Of a DNA stretch of 64,000 nucleotides, positions 46,590 through 58,131 are shown piece by piece. Made by a program: the position numbers and the translations under genes. The number at the start of each line of letters is the position of its first letter. The first letter of the stretch is position 1. Source of the stretch: Gnetum montanum (taxonomy: Eukaryota > Streptophyta > Gnetopsida > Gnetales > Gnetaceae); assembly GCA_015680685.1 (NCBI GenBank), contig MNCI01005909.1, positions 185,408-249,407 of the forward strand, read 5' to 3'. The notes beneath the pieces are model-generated. The model did not search any database, was not told where the DNA came from, and saw only the letters and a list, made by a program, of their open reading frames with translations.

Positions 46590-46975
46590 ACGAATGGGAA
46601 GCCCAGGGGTCAGGGAACATCAATCGAATAAGGATTCAGCTCCCCTGTAGTGACTCTTTGGCTTCCCTGCACATGGCGCATGCATGTGAGGGAATATGAA
46701 AAGATGAATGGGGAGCTCAAGGGTTAGGGGTGTTAATCAAATAAAGATTCGGCTTCCTTGTAGTGACTCTTTGGCTCCTCTGCATGTGGTACGTGTGCGT
46801 GAGGGAATACGAAGAGATGAATGGGGAGCCTAGGGATCAGGGGCATCAATTGAATAGAGATTTGGCATCCCTGTAGTGACTCTTTGGCTTCATGAATTTT
46901 CAGATTTGGCTCCCTTACAGTGACTCTTTGGCTCCCTTGCATGTGGCGCATGACATGGAGGGTGACAAAATACAC
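46590..46975. repeat. 5' minisatellite of the Helitron-like element, about 112-base unit
   Basis: 'TAGTGACTCTTTGGCT' recurs near 46650, 46763, 46876 and 46922; full units also contain 'GGGAATACGAAGAGA' and 'ATGGGGAGCC'. The last interval is short (about 46), so the array is partly truncated. The second Helitron copy has the same array inverted at 62010-62380. Confidence 0.85.
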
Positions 46976-47027
46976 TACCCCCTCCCCCCCAATCACATGA
47001 GACGTGTTGGCCTCTCGGCCAAAACAG

Positions 47028-47520
47028 TAACAAATAAAATAAAATATTAAATAGCCAAATTTCCTTAAATTTGTTAGCGATGAAGAAGAAGTCCAATAGT
47101 CGGGGATGATGGAATTGCAATTAGGCACACAAATATGATTAAAAAACGAACAAAATAATAGATGGTGTGCATTATTCACGACAAAGAGATCAAATCATGA
47201 GGCAAGACATGGTGGAGGAGAAGGAAACATGCACATTTGAACATGTAACCCAAACATGAAAAAAAACACACTCCCACAAAAAGAAAAGAAAAGAAAATAA
47301 AATAAAACAAACTCTTGTTTGCTACATTAGTATCCTGTGACTGTCCATGCCTGCTAGCAGCAACAGCAAGAGTAGGAGAAGGAGGAGGACAGTATGGCCA
47401 AACATCTCATGATCACAATCAATGATAATGGTAATGCTAACGATAATTATGATGAGAGTAGCAGCTTTGGCGACTGAGGCCAGCCCTACCTACAACAAAC
47501 ACAAGTCCAAGTTCAAACAT
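47028..47520 (+). pseudogene. Duplicated host segment, left copy, part 2: pseudogene of the small secreted-protein gene
   Basis: It matches 59742-60290 (ACAAATAAA.. through ..TACAACAAACACAAGTCCAAG). The start MAKHLMITI is present at about 47397 but the signal-peptide frame is shifted afterwards. TYNKHKSKFKHKPR is still readable at the end in another frame. The copy stops at 47520, at the end of exon 1, where the sequence passes into the spacer of Athila element D. CpG sites of the right copy are mostly TG or CA here. Confidence 0.8.
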
Positions 47521-49425
47521 AAGCCTAGATTAGTGTTTTAGTTTATAATCTTTAGTTCCTTTTACTACCTTTGTCATTAGTTCAGGTTACACTTAGATTT
47601 GTTTATGACCATGATAGACTTATTATTTTATTAATTGGCTACCACTGTTTATTTGCAAGGTTTAACCCTATCTAGGATGAGTATTTTAATATTATTTTAA
47701 TGGGTAAATCTTGGGGAGTTAGAAAAAAGTTTGAAAAATTTTCTAGCATAAACCAAAGATTTGTAATTTCCACAATGTAAAGCTTACCTCTGGTAGGTTG
47801 GGGATCGAAGAACGAGGTGAAACGAGTGAGTAATTTGCAAGTTAGAGTGCTTGGAAGGTCTCTGGGCTCTAAAAATTGCAAAAAATCCTCTCTTGTTTGA
47901 AAGAAAATGGTGGAAAATGGCTAAGTTTCACATGCATTTATAATATTTTATAGTTGTGTTGATGGGAATGCATTGACACATCAAGCTACATCGACAAGGA
48001 TGCGTTGACGTAACTATTTTAAGTGATTTTTTCTATTTGAAAGCTAAGTATTCCAGAAGAGATTAAGGATGAAATGAGGGCCCAAAGGAAGCTAGAAAAA
48101 CCTATAAGGATGGAAAAACATGGAAGAGGGTATTCGATTTGATGGAAAAATCAGATTTAGATAAAACAAAGATTCCAAAATATTGCAAAATTGGACATTT
48201 GACGTGTGACAAAATGGGATTGATTACAAAATGACCAAAGCATAGGAAGTTTAAGTGAAACAAGACTAAGGGGTATGCAAGTGAATCCTTCCTAAAGTAG
48301 GCTCATGCCATTAATGCCTTTTCATGCCCTCATACCAAGGAGTTTGTAGTCACCAAGGATGATTAATGATCATTGAAAGTTAAAAATCAAACCCAGGAAA
48401 GAGATCATTGAAGGATTATGACATGCCCAAATAGGAATATTAATTGACCATGATAGGAGGTAATGAGGTGGTTGATGATGAGAACATAGGGATGGAAAAG
48501 AGAGAGTTGGAAGAGAGTTTCACATCTCAGCTACATGAAGTCCTTGTGGAACTTGTGTTTAAGATGACTAGATGCTGTTCCATCCTTGGTTGGAAAAAAG
48601 TCCATTCACATTCAATGACTTTGCATTGTTATATTCTGACTGTTCAACCAATGAGAGTTCATGACCACCCCCAAAGGACAACCATGGCTCCAAGTTAGAG
48701 AAGAAAAGCGAAGTAGGAAGATAGGAAGGGCCTTGGTTAGAGGGGTGCCTTCAGGCATGGGTAACATGTCTTTCTAGCCCCATAACTAATGTTTGTAGCC
48801 CATTATTATGTCTAAGGGATGTGCTTTAAATTCTCATGCATTTTTTCATGGGAACCATACCATGCAAAGACATACTTTCTATTATTGGTCGATAGTAGGA
48901 TTGGTGAGAGACTAATGAGAATACCCATAAAACTTAAGAAGGAAGTTGGGTGTAGAAGGTGACAAATCCCATTGAAGCCACATCCTTGTCCATTTCACTT
49001 GGTTCGTTCCAAGTTTGTTAAGTACCAAGATCATTGATGCTTTTTAAGTTGTAATTATGAAATGACCTCATGCTTCTAAAATTAAAAAACCCCATAGAAT
49101 TTACTAGAATGGGTGGATGATGTGGACTCACTGCTTGATACCATTAGAAAATTAATGCTTCATTAATCAATGACAAAATCCTAAGGTAAAATATAGTCAT
49201 TGAACAATCAATCTAAATATGAAATATAGTATGAAATGAAGTTCTAGTAGTAGTAGTAGCTTGTGGTAAAAGTGCAAGATTCTTGAGGAATAAAGAAATA
49301 AGAAAACAACATGTAAGGGAAGGTAATTGAAGTAAAATATATAAAATAAAGTAAAAATTATTCAAGAAAATTAAAAAATTTAGAAAGAACTGTGTAAAAG
49401 AAATAGTTGAAAAATAGAGTAGTCT
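47521..49425 (-). other. Pol-env spacer with internal promoter of Athila element D
   Basis: It is homologous to 29500-31429 of element C. It has a TATA box (TATAAATG on the minus strand, 47942-47935), a donor CAGAG|GTAAGCTT at 47787, and TCGATG/TCGACG repeats upstream of the TATA. It is cut at 47521 before the acceptor and the env-position ORF. No gene lies within. Confidence 0.6.
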
Positions 49426-52400
49426 TCACAAAATCTTAACATGGGTGGCCATCTCCCCCATGACTAAGTTGGAAGGAGGAGATAGAAAGATAGAACATGT
49501 TTGTTCATTAGTTAGGGTGTCCATGTTACTTGTTAGCTCTAGTTCAAGGAAAGGTTTCACATGTTGAATGTTGGCTAGCAACTGCTTTTTTGGGCTAGAA
49601 GGGTGGTAAATTATCATGACCTTGGAAGGAAAAGTTGCATGAATAATATAAGATCCTTTCCATAGTGTTTAAAATTTGGTGCATTGTGGTACATGCATGG
49701 GATTCTAGTAAAGAACCTTATCTCCAAGTTAGAATTTAACTTTTCTTAACCTTAAGTCATGACATTGTTTGGTGTGTTTCTTATGAACTTCATTCATGGA
49801 AAGGGCTACTAATTAGTTTTCATTTAGCACATTCAATGTCATTAATCTTTCTCTTTGTGCGAGACTTAGATTGAGGCCAAGTTNNNNNNNNNNNNNNNNN
49901 NGCATACCAAACCTATTGACCACATTCGTTTGTACAAACCATGTTGTCATAGAGGGTGAATAGTTGGTGATAGTAACAACTTTAGCCCACTTGGTGCTAG
50001 TTGAGCTTTAAGTTTGGTACTCTTATAGAATTAGTAGCCATCATATGACATGGGGCCTCATTGTTGATTTGTTCATGAGGAACCATATAGCATTATGGTC
50101 TATGTGTACAAAAACTTGCTATCCAAGCACATAGTGCCTAAATTTTTCTAAGGCATACACCACCACCATGGGCTTCTTCTTTAGGGTGGTGTATTTCAAT
50201 TGTGCCCCTACAATGCTTTAGCTTACATAGTATATGTAGCAAGGAAAGTTTTGATCATCCAATTGTGTAAGCATGGCCCTCAAAGCATAATTGAATCCAT
50301 CATTCATAATGTGAAATGACCTCCACTAGTTGAGAGCACATAGAATTGGAGTTTCCACGAGCTTCTAATTTAACTATTGGAATGTATTCTTACATTTTCT
50401 AGTCTAGGTAAAAGGTGCATCCTTATTTGGTAGCTCCACCAATGGTTTATCAATTTACAAAAGTTCTCAATGAAGTGCTTATAATAACCAGTGTGGCCAA
50501 GTAATGACCTTACATCTTTAATCATTTCAGGTTGCTTGGTGATTCTTTGAATGATCCATAATTTTTCCAAGTCCACCTTGATCCCTTTGCTTGAAATTCT
50601 ATGCTCCAACACAATGCCTTCTTAGATCATCAAGTGGCTTTTCTACCTATTTATTACATTCTGTTGTACAAACCATGTTGATGTAGAGGATGAATAGTTG
50701 GTGGTAGTGGTAGCTTCAACCCATTAGGTGTAGTAGTCAACTACTATGATGATGTATGCCTTTTCATTGGAAATGGGGTTGATGGATACCATGAAATAAA
50801 TGCTTTAAAGATTGAAAGGCTTTAGTGGTTGAATCCACTGTTGGGATCCCTTCATCTGTACAGCCATCCCTTCATCTCATTGGCAATGTTCACATGAACA
50901 AGAGAGCTAATGGGCATCCTTAAAGATAGTTGGCCAGTAATATATTACCATGAGGATGTTAATGGCCATCCTCCTTCTAGTGTGATGGTCCCCACATTGG
51001 CCTTCATGAGCATCCTAGAGGCTTCGAAGTTGATCATTGTTTGACATGCACCATCGTACTAAGCCATCATTGTAAACCTTGTAAAAGTTACCCTTGATTT
51101 CCATATAGTGTTTGTCTTGGTAAAGAAATTGTTATTTCTTCCTAGTATCCCATTGTTGTGGCATCTCTTAAGTGAGTAGATAGGAGAGGAAGTCCTTGTA
51201 CTAATTATTACCTTTAGGACTTTACATTTTAATAGTTTTGGCAAAGAGAACTTCATTTGGAAATTGGTCAAATAAAGATCTCTCATCCTCTTTTCTGTCC
51301 CATCATAACTAAGACAAGTGGTAAGTGACCACATTCTTGGTTCCATTCTTATCCATCATGGTAAGATTGAAGTCCTATAGAATTACTAACCACTGTATGA
51401 CACGGGGGCTGATCATTGGTTTGTTCATGACGAACTAGATAACACTATGGTATTTGTGCATAAAAACTTGATATTTATGCACACAGTGTATACCACTGCC
51501 ATGAGCTCCTTCTCCATGATGGTGTAGTTCAATTATGCCTCAATAATGCTTTGGCTTATACTGTTGATGTAGTAAGAACATTTTTGATCATCCAATTGTG
51601 TAGGCATGACCCCCAAAAGCATAATTGGATGCATCAATCATAATGTGAAATGTCCTAGACCAATTGAGAGCACATAGAATTGGAGTTTCCATGAGCTTCT
51701 GTTTTAACTATTAGAATGCATTTTTTCATTCCTTGGTCTAGGTGAAAGGTGCATACTTCTTTGTTAGCTCTACCAATGATTTAGCAATTTTCAAGAAGTT
51801 CTTAATGAAGTGCCTGTAATAACTAGTGTAGCCAAAAAATGATCTTACATCTTTGACCATTTTGGATTGCCTGGTAATTTCTTAGATGACTTGTACTTTT
51901 TAGGATCCACCTCAATCTCTTTACTTCAAATTCTATGCCCCAACACAATTCCTTCTTAGACCATCATGTGGCTTTGAGCTTTAAGTTAGTCTCCACACAT
52001 CTTTGAAGCACCTACTCAAGATGGTCCAAGGGTTTCTTGAATGTAGCACCATAGGTAGAGAAGTCATCCATGAAGACTTCTACCCTACTGCCAACCTATT
52101 ACTGAAAGATACTGAGCATAAAGAATTGAAATGTAGAAAGAGCATTGCATAGAACAAATGACATCTTTCTGTATGCAAAAGTTTCATAGGGACTTGTGAA
52201 TGTAGTTTTGGCTTGGTTCTTTGGTGTAATCTAGATTTGGTTATAGGCACTATAATCTTTGAGAAATTTGTAATAGTAATGCCCTAATATGATGTTCAAC
52301 ACTTGGTTAACAAATGGCAATGGAAAGTGATCCTTGTAAGTTGCCATGTTTAACAGCTGAAAGTCTATGAAGACTCTCCACCTTTCTTCTTTCTTAGGAA

Positions 52401-53640
52401 CAATAACAAGTGGTCTAACCTATTCACTATCTATAAGATAGATGAACCTAGCCTTGAGGAGTTGTTCAACCTTTTCTTTGACAACCTGCTTTAGTTTGGG
52501 ATTCAATCTTCTCTACGGCTACCTTTTTGGCTTGATGGAGGAGCTTATATAGATGCGATGTTGGCATGTTCATGGATCTATTCTTGTAAGTTTATGATAT
52601 GACCAAACAAAGGGTATTGGCCATTTGTTCACTACCTTTAATAGCTTCTATTTTTTTTCTAGAGGAAGATTGACATTGATGATTACCAGCTTGCCATTGG
52701 TGAGGAAAGCATATTCCATAGTTGTTAGTAAAGCCTTTAGCTTAAGGGGCTCTTTTTTAAATTGATTAGGAATCTTCAACTCTCCCCAATCCATGTTGCT
52801 CTGTGTGTGGGAGAGTTGGTGATAAAGTTGCTCCATTTCATCCATGTTTTCAATATAGATGCTAGTGAGGTGCTCCAATGATTCCATGCATATGGTGGAT
52901 TCAACTTGGTGATCTATTACCAGCCACTAGGTATCCTTTTGTTTTATGTCTTCTACATACAAACACCTTTGAATAATCACTATTTTAGCACACTGATTGC
53001 ATGCTTAGAATGATGTATCTTTGACCATCCATAGTTTTTGCACACGATGACACCCTATGTCATTGTATGCAATGCATGGAACCATCTTCTTCTTCACTCT
53101 GTCAAATTCATATCTCTTGGATATTTGTAACAAAAGATCTCAAATCTCCATTTTGGCATCAATAGTACTCAACCATGTCCTTCCCATGATGATAGGAAAG
53201 TTCCCTTTACAATTTTCCACATGGATCATAATGAAATCGATAGGATAAGATCACCCATAGATGGTGGTAACAATGTTCTCCATGAGCCCTAGAAGAACAA
53301 TGGTAAAGTAGTCTACCAACTTAATTTTGATGTTGCTCTTCTTCATAGGAGATAGGTTCTAGGTCTTATACATTTGTTGCAAGATTAAGTTTACCCCAAA
53401 ATTTGAGTCCAATAGAGCTTTGCATGGTTTATTCCCTATAATCTGTAAATAAATGAGAGGACTCTTAGGGTTATATTGTTTCATGGGAAGATGACTAGCC
53501 TTGATCCAATTGGTGACTACATGGATCAACATAATAGTATGGATGTTGGAGGTCTTTTGGTTTGATGGTAGCTTGATGGTATTATCAGAGGTAGAGATGG
53601 TAGGGTTAATAGCCACACCCACCTGTGAGGGTTTCGTGGG
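49426..53640 (-). pseudogene. Protease to integrase of Athila element D, with internal duplication
   Basis: Minus strand from 53622: a protease remnant with LLDSNFGVNL (catalytic DSGA changed to DSNF), an acidic linker (52887-52648), RT from about 52520 (LNPKLKQ), the catalytic FMDDFS near 52070, a thumb with VLGHRISSKEIEVDP (about 51950), RNase H to about 51400, a linker 51346-51059, and integrase to about 50650. Then a second RT-thumb/RNase H piece (50640-50050) and a second integrase piece run to the N gap at 49901, followed by the integrase C-terminus to 49426. Stops and frameshifts are frequent throughout. Pol of this lineage makes the cDNA and integrates it. Confidence 0.75.
49884..49901. 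other. Assembly gap (18 N)
   Basis: A run of 18 N lies inside the integrase of element D, next to a duplicated stretch (49902-50640 against 50650-51990). The true sequence length is unknown. Confidence 0.99.
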
Positions 53641-54862
53641 GCTATCAGTTCTAAAGAATGGTCTCTTATGAGGCTTTGGTTCAAAACCACTTAGATGAGT
53701 ATTCGGTTATAGATTTACCACCCTCATGATGTTTTTCTATTGTGATTGTGGTAGAATTTCACCCTACATGGATGGAGCAAGTAGCAAGAGTGTAGTTAGT
53801 TGTGGTGCACGAGTTGATGGATGGTGTAGAGGATGAAAAGAGAAAGGGGATTTCCACTTTGGGGAAGGTGCTCTGTAGTATTCTCAAGGGTAGTAATGAT
53901 AAGGAGAGGAAGCATGGATAGAGGACTCATGTGGGGACCTAGGTTGTTGGATGTAATATCCATAAGGATATGGTTGTCAGTAGGAATATTGTTGTTCTAG
54001 TGGTGGCATCCCCAATGACTATGGGTGTTTTCATTTTTGATATTGATCCTGAGGTTGAGGAGGTGCTCCACTTGGATAGTACGTCGAGTGGTGGAACTAC
54101 TACCTATAGTTGCCTTGCAGATAAGGCAATTGTTTAGGTGCTTGCCTCTTTGTAAACTTGGGATTCAATGCATACGTCCCAAACTCTTGTAGATGTGACA
54201 ACATTGGGCAACATCCATTAGGATGTTCACATTGGCAAATCTCATAGCCATCATTATTTGTTTCAGAACTTGCAACCTCTTGAATTGTTGTAGCCTTCCC
54301 CTTGTTCTAATAATAACCTTGCTCTATGTCCTTCTTCTTCCTTTTTTCTTGATCATTACTACCTTGGTCCTTTCATTTCTCTACAAATTTCAGATTTTCT
54401 TAAAACTTCTCATCCAAAGAGTCCCACATTTTATCTACCTTGGCTAATATTTTGGTGATAGATTTCTATATTAGCAAGGTCTTTCTTTGCAACACTTAAT
54501 GAAGTGGTGCTTCCCTGTATGAGTCACACGAACATACCTCTCTTTTACAAATGGAGGGGGTTGCTATTATACTCCTCTGTATTGTTGTGCTTTTTCATCT
54601 TCCCTTCTTCTTTAGCCACATGATCAATTAACCTTTGAATCTGATGGGCTCGCATCTTAGAAAGTCCTCCCTGGGCATAAACCCTAAGGGTTTTCCTTGT
54701 TTCATTTTGAGCCCATCTATAATATGGTGAAGTGACTCCCATTGGGAGTACACATGGCTTGGGCATTGTTGTAATAAAGAGTAGTACATGCCCAAGGCCA
54801 CGTCCAAGGACTCATGATTTTCTTATTTTCATCTTTGGATTTGCCTTCACAAGCTGGACAAT
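53641..54862 (-). pseudogene. Gag of Athila element D, downstream part
   Basis: The minus strand from 54862 reads VQLVKANPKMKIRKS, then an open piece 54766-54545 (PKPCVLPMGVTSPYYRWAQN, KMRAHQIQRLIDHVAKEEGK). Near 54470-54420 is KVDKMWDSLDEKF, then a Cys/His motif CQCEHPNGCCP near 54240, and a Pro/Tyr/Gln-rich tail (GYYIQQPRSPHESS, about 53950). It is homologous to the gag of element E at 34186-35000. A solo LTR splits it from its upstream part. Confidence 0.65.
54858..54862. other. Target-site duplication ACAAT, left
   Basis: ACAAT directly precedes the TG of the solo LTR and is repeated exactly at 55908-55912, as expected for a five-base Ty3/gypsy target duplication. Confidence 0.85.
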
Positions 54863-55907
54863 TGATGAAGCGGTTACTCTAATTATTAGAGTGGTTATTA
54901 TTGGAGAGGTTACTCTAATAATTAGAGCGGTTATCATTGGAGTGATTACTCTAATTATTAGAGCAGTTATTATTGGAGCGGTTACTCTAATAATTAGAGC
55001 GGTTATTATTGGAGCAGTTACTTTAATTATTAGAGCGGTTATTATTAGAGTGGTTACTCTAATAATTAGAGTGGTTATTATTAGAGCAGTTATTCTAATT
55101 ATTAGAGCAGTTACTCTAATTATTAGAGTAGTTGCTCCCAAGTTTATAAATATAGTGCCCAGGCACACAATTGAAAAGAAGTCTTTTAGCAATCAAGTAG
55201 CGAAACTCTTGTAGTCTATTTGAAGGTTAGAGTATTTTCCAAGTGCCTGTAGTAGGAGGTTGAAGTGTGGACGGATCTTTATTTGAGCATTGTGTACCTG
55301 AGCACACCTTGTGTATAGTAATAAAGAGGAACTCTTTAATTCATCCTTGCGGCACTTGAGATTTGTTTTCTTATACATTTCTTTTATTTTATTTTCTTAT
55401 GCATTTATTTTATTTTATGCACTTTACATTTCTGTTATTAGCACAACAATTCATTTTGATCAATTAAGAAAATCGTTAAATTACACTTAGTACGATCACT
55501 TCGAGCATGCGTGTAACACTTGGTAACCCAGTAACAATTAGCGTTTGGTAATCCCAGTAGTGTTGCACTGGTTTAGGATGTGTACAACAAGTGAGAACGG
55601 ATATTGCTGTTAAAATTAGTTAAAGCCTAGTTAATCAGTAGTTAAGTTAAATTAGTCACTTAGTTATCTCTCTCTCCTCCCTTATTAGTAGTAGGACATA
55701 AAAACATAAAAGCTATAAAAATCATATGCCTCAAGCTTACTTAACCATACAATCATGACATACAGGTAAGCTTGGGAAGACAATGATCAACCAACCCATC
55801 CTTGTTCCACAAAGACGCAAGGCACTTAGTCCTTGGAATTTTACCAGATTGTGCGTGAAACACTTGTATTTGTATGGTTGAGTGTAGGGGTACCTTGCCA
55901 CTCATTA
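54863..55907 (+). repeat. Solo Athila LTR inserted in the gag of element D
   Basis: It starts TGATGAAGCGG and ends CCACTCATTA (terminal CA changed to TA), flanked by perfect ACAAT duplications. TATA (GTTTATAAATATAG) lies at about 55145. It belongs to the same family as 37869-38848: the segment 'TTGGTAATCCCAGTAGTG' and the end 'GTATGGTTGAGTGTAGGGG' are shared. A single LTR with target duplications shows that a full element inserted and then lost its body by LTR-LTR recombination. U3 carries an unusual palindromic array. Confidence 0.9.
54872..55135. repeat. 36-base array with eight CTCTAATTATTAGAG palindromes
   Basis: Eight copies of the 15-base palindrome CTCTAAT(T/A)ATTAGAG alternate with GCGGTTATTATTGGAG-type spacers in the U3 region, ending about 10 bases before the TATA box. 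Other LTRs of the family have ATCGATG-type repeats here instead. Because 36 is a multiple of three, both strands show long repetitive open frames; these are artefacts. Confidence 0.9.
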
Positions 55908-55912
55908 ACAAT
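55908..55912. other. Target-site duplication ACAAT, right
   Basis: It is the exact partner of 54858-54862, directly after the end of the solo LTR. Confidence 0.85.
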
Positions 55913-57189
55913 CTAGAGTACATTTTTTAATTGTCATTGAAGAGTTCTAACATAGTGCACCATCGATGAATGGATTCTAGTTCTAAGGATTGGTACCAGT
56001 TTTTTGCTTTCTTAATGAGTGTCTATGGGAATAATTTCATCTTTTGCCATTCATTCTCTATGTTATGCAAGGCACAAGCATTATGAAGGACTTGGAGATG
56101 ATTTTGTGGATCTAAATTATATCCCCCTTCAAACCTGGGGATCTTATCCATATTCAACCTCTTGATTCTACTATTTTTATGATGCCTTATTGGAATTATG
56201 ATTTCCTTTGAAATGTTGAGCATATTCCAACTAGCCAGTAGAGACTCATCATGATCATGATGATCATGGTGGTCCCATTCATGACCATGATGTTTATGAT
56301 GAGTTTTGCTATGCCTTCGGTCCCTATGATGCTCCTCCTTCCCTTGTGGTTTTCCTTGGTTTTGATACTGATAATTTTGGTGTGATTGATGATCATTTTT
56401 ATCCTGCTAATCATCTCCATCCTGGTCTCAAATACCCCTCCTTTTGTCTTAGCTTTCTTCCTCCTATCGGATTTTAAGGATGAAGATGCAAAGGATGATG
56501 AGGATAAAGAAGAAGGAGAACTAGGAAAATGATGCTTGCTAGTTTTCCTCCTTTAGTCCCTCCCCTAATCCTTATGATTTTCTTTGTTATTCTTTTGATT
56601 ATTATCTTTGCCCTTAGATGACTGACTAGGATTCTTATCTTTTGAGGCTCCTTGGTCATAAGATCCAATTTTTCCATCACTAAGGTTCTCTAAAGTTGAT
56701 TGTAACCTTTGGTTTAGGGTCTTCTCATAGTAGAGAGGAGGAGAATTTGAGTATTTTGATTGACTAGAAAAGAAATCCTCACCCTCTTTATGTTGCTACA
56801 AGAATAAGTGTTTCAAGGTCCTCTTACCTTTAAAGGCCTTATATCATGCCTCCGTTTGTCGATCTTCCTTATGTTGGGCCTCAGTGGGATGATAGTCCCT
56901 ATAGATGTAGTCTAGAACCTCATATTCTGAGTTAAGTGGAGTGATGCCTAGCTTGATGAGATTGTTCATTAACATGGTGAGAATAAATCAATTTGGAGGC
57001 AACACGATGTTACCTTCCATGTCCCTCCTGTACATTTGTTCATCTTGATGTAGGATGAAGGTGAAACCTAGATTATAGGAATCTAGATGAGAATAGAAAA
57101 CTCTTAGTTATTGGGGCTTATTTGATTCTCCTTGTTGTTGATTGGATCCATCTGTATGTAGTGGAGATTCATCCCTATGAGAAGAAGAC
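55913..57189 (-). pseudogene. Gag of Athila element D, upstream part
   Basis: ATG at 57189 (MSSSHRDESPLHTDGSNQQ) follows the primer site by about 55 bases. The frame continues through LRRDMEGNIVLPPN-like and NNLIKLGITPLNSEYEVLDY pieces, a Ser/Lys-rich stretch (about 56700-56450), and RIKRLNMDKIPRFEGGYN / NDPQNHLQ-like capsid sequence near 56170-56090, to AKNWYQSLELESIHRW at about 55990. Many stops and frameshifts break it. The long Met/Ile-rich open piece 56420-56196 is partly another frame of the same region. Confidence 0.6.
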
Positions 57190-57245
57190 ATATTAGTGAT
57201 TAGTAAAAGTAGTATGCTTTTTGGTAGCGCACTTATCTAAACTAA

Positions 57246-57264
57246 GTTATCGACAATGACGCCA
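57246..57264 (-). other. Primer binding site of Athila element D
   Basis: The minus strand reads TGGCGTCATTGTCGATAAC one base after the LTR end. It resembles the TGGCGCCGTTGCCGGGGA site complementary to plant tRNA-Asp that Athila elements use, with several changes. Confidence 0.6.
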
Positions 57265-57265
57265 A

Positions 57266-58131
57266 TGATGAGTAGTGCGTATACTCTACGTCGAATCATA
57301 TGAATAACAAACGTGTACTAGCGATTTTGTCGAATTCCACAGACTTAGTTCCTAAGTTTGCCCATAGTTAGAAATTGTGAACCAAGGGGTCATGTGATTT
57401 TTGTGTTCCGAACTCACACTTGTGTGTGCTGTGCATATGGTTAAATGTGAGTTAAGGTATATGATACTTGTTTCTATTTATATTATTTATATTTTTTATC
57501 TTACGTTCTATATGGAAAAATGAATATTTAATGATTAATTATTTTAACTACCTAACTGTTCTAAAGGCTAACTACCTTAACATAAGTAGTTGTTCTTGCT
57601 TCCTACACACATCCCAAACTTGTATAAATGCTACTGGGTTACCATGTGGCGATTACTGGGTGTACCAAATGGCCACTACTGGGATTACCAAGCACAATAC
57701 CTTATGCTTGAAGCAGTTGTACTTATGTGTTCATGGTTAATGACATTAAGTATCTATGACTTGGAATATAAAATGCATGGAAAATAAAGTGTTGGCAAGG
57801 AAGATTAAACTAATCCAAGTGTTATAATGAATGCCAAAAATCTTGACTTTATTGTTGTTTATGCTAATGCATTCAGGTACATGGCACTTGATTAAAGTTC
57901 CATACACTCTCTTTCACTCACACTATGGGCATTTAGAGGAAAATAGTCTAACTCTAAGATCGACAAACTACAAGGGCTTCACTATGCTACTAACACCAGG
58001 TGCCATAAATGCGATTGGTGCATGCATTCATATATACTATGCTTGCATGAATGTCGACACATTTGCATCGATGCATGTCACCATGCATCAATGGGGATGC
58101 GTCGACGCAGCCTATTTATGATGCTTCATCA
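57266..58131 (-). repeat. 5' LTR of Athila element D (minus strand)
   Basis: On the minus strand it starts TGATGAAGCAT (58131) and ends ACTCATCA (57266). It has a TATA-like ATATGAATGCATG in place of a clean TATA near 58035, and ATGCATCGATGCA repeats in U3. It is followed by a primer site and gag, so it is the 5' LTR. The upstream flank is ACTTT; the other end of D is lost at 47521. Confidence 0.8.

Larger units (their letters stand above)
39783..47027 (-). mobile_element. Helitron-like element, full span inferred from an empty site
   Basis: The duplicated host segment reads without interruption at 59730-59750 (ACCCTAACAACAACAAATAA), while here the same sequence is split between 39782 and 47028, so 7.2 kb was inserted. 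On the minus strand the insertion starts near TTTTGGCCGAGAGGCC (47024) and ends AAGCTAG (39782), a CTRR-like end. It encodes a Rep-helicase. Upstream of the coding region are an AT-rich stretch and a roughly 112-base minisatellite. A second copy of the 5' half lies at 61923-64000. No LTR or long terminal inverted repeats join the two ends. Confidence 0.7.

Noticed and set aside
54732-55214. Long open frames on both strands with a repeated 12-residue VTLIIRAVIIGA pattern
   Set aside because: They are by-products of a 36-base palindromic DNA repeat in an LTR U3 region; both strands are open for the same reason and no start context or domain supports a protein.
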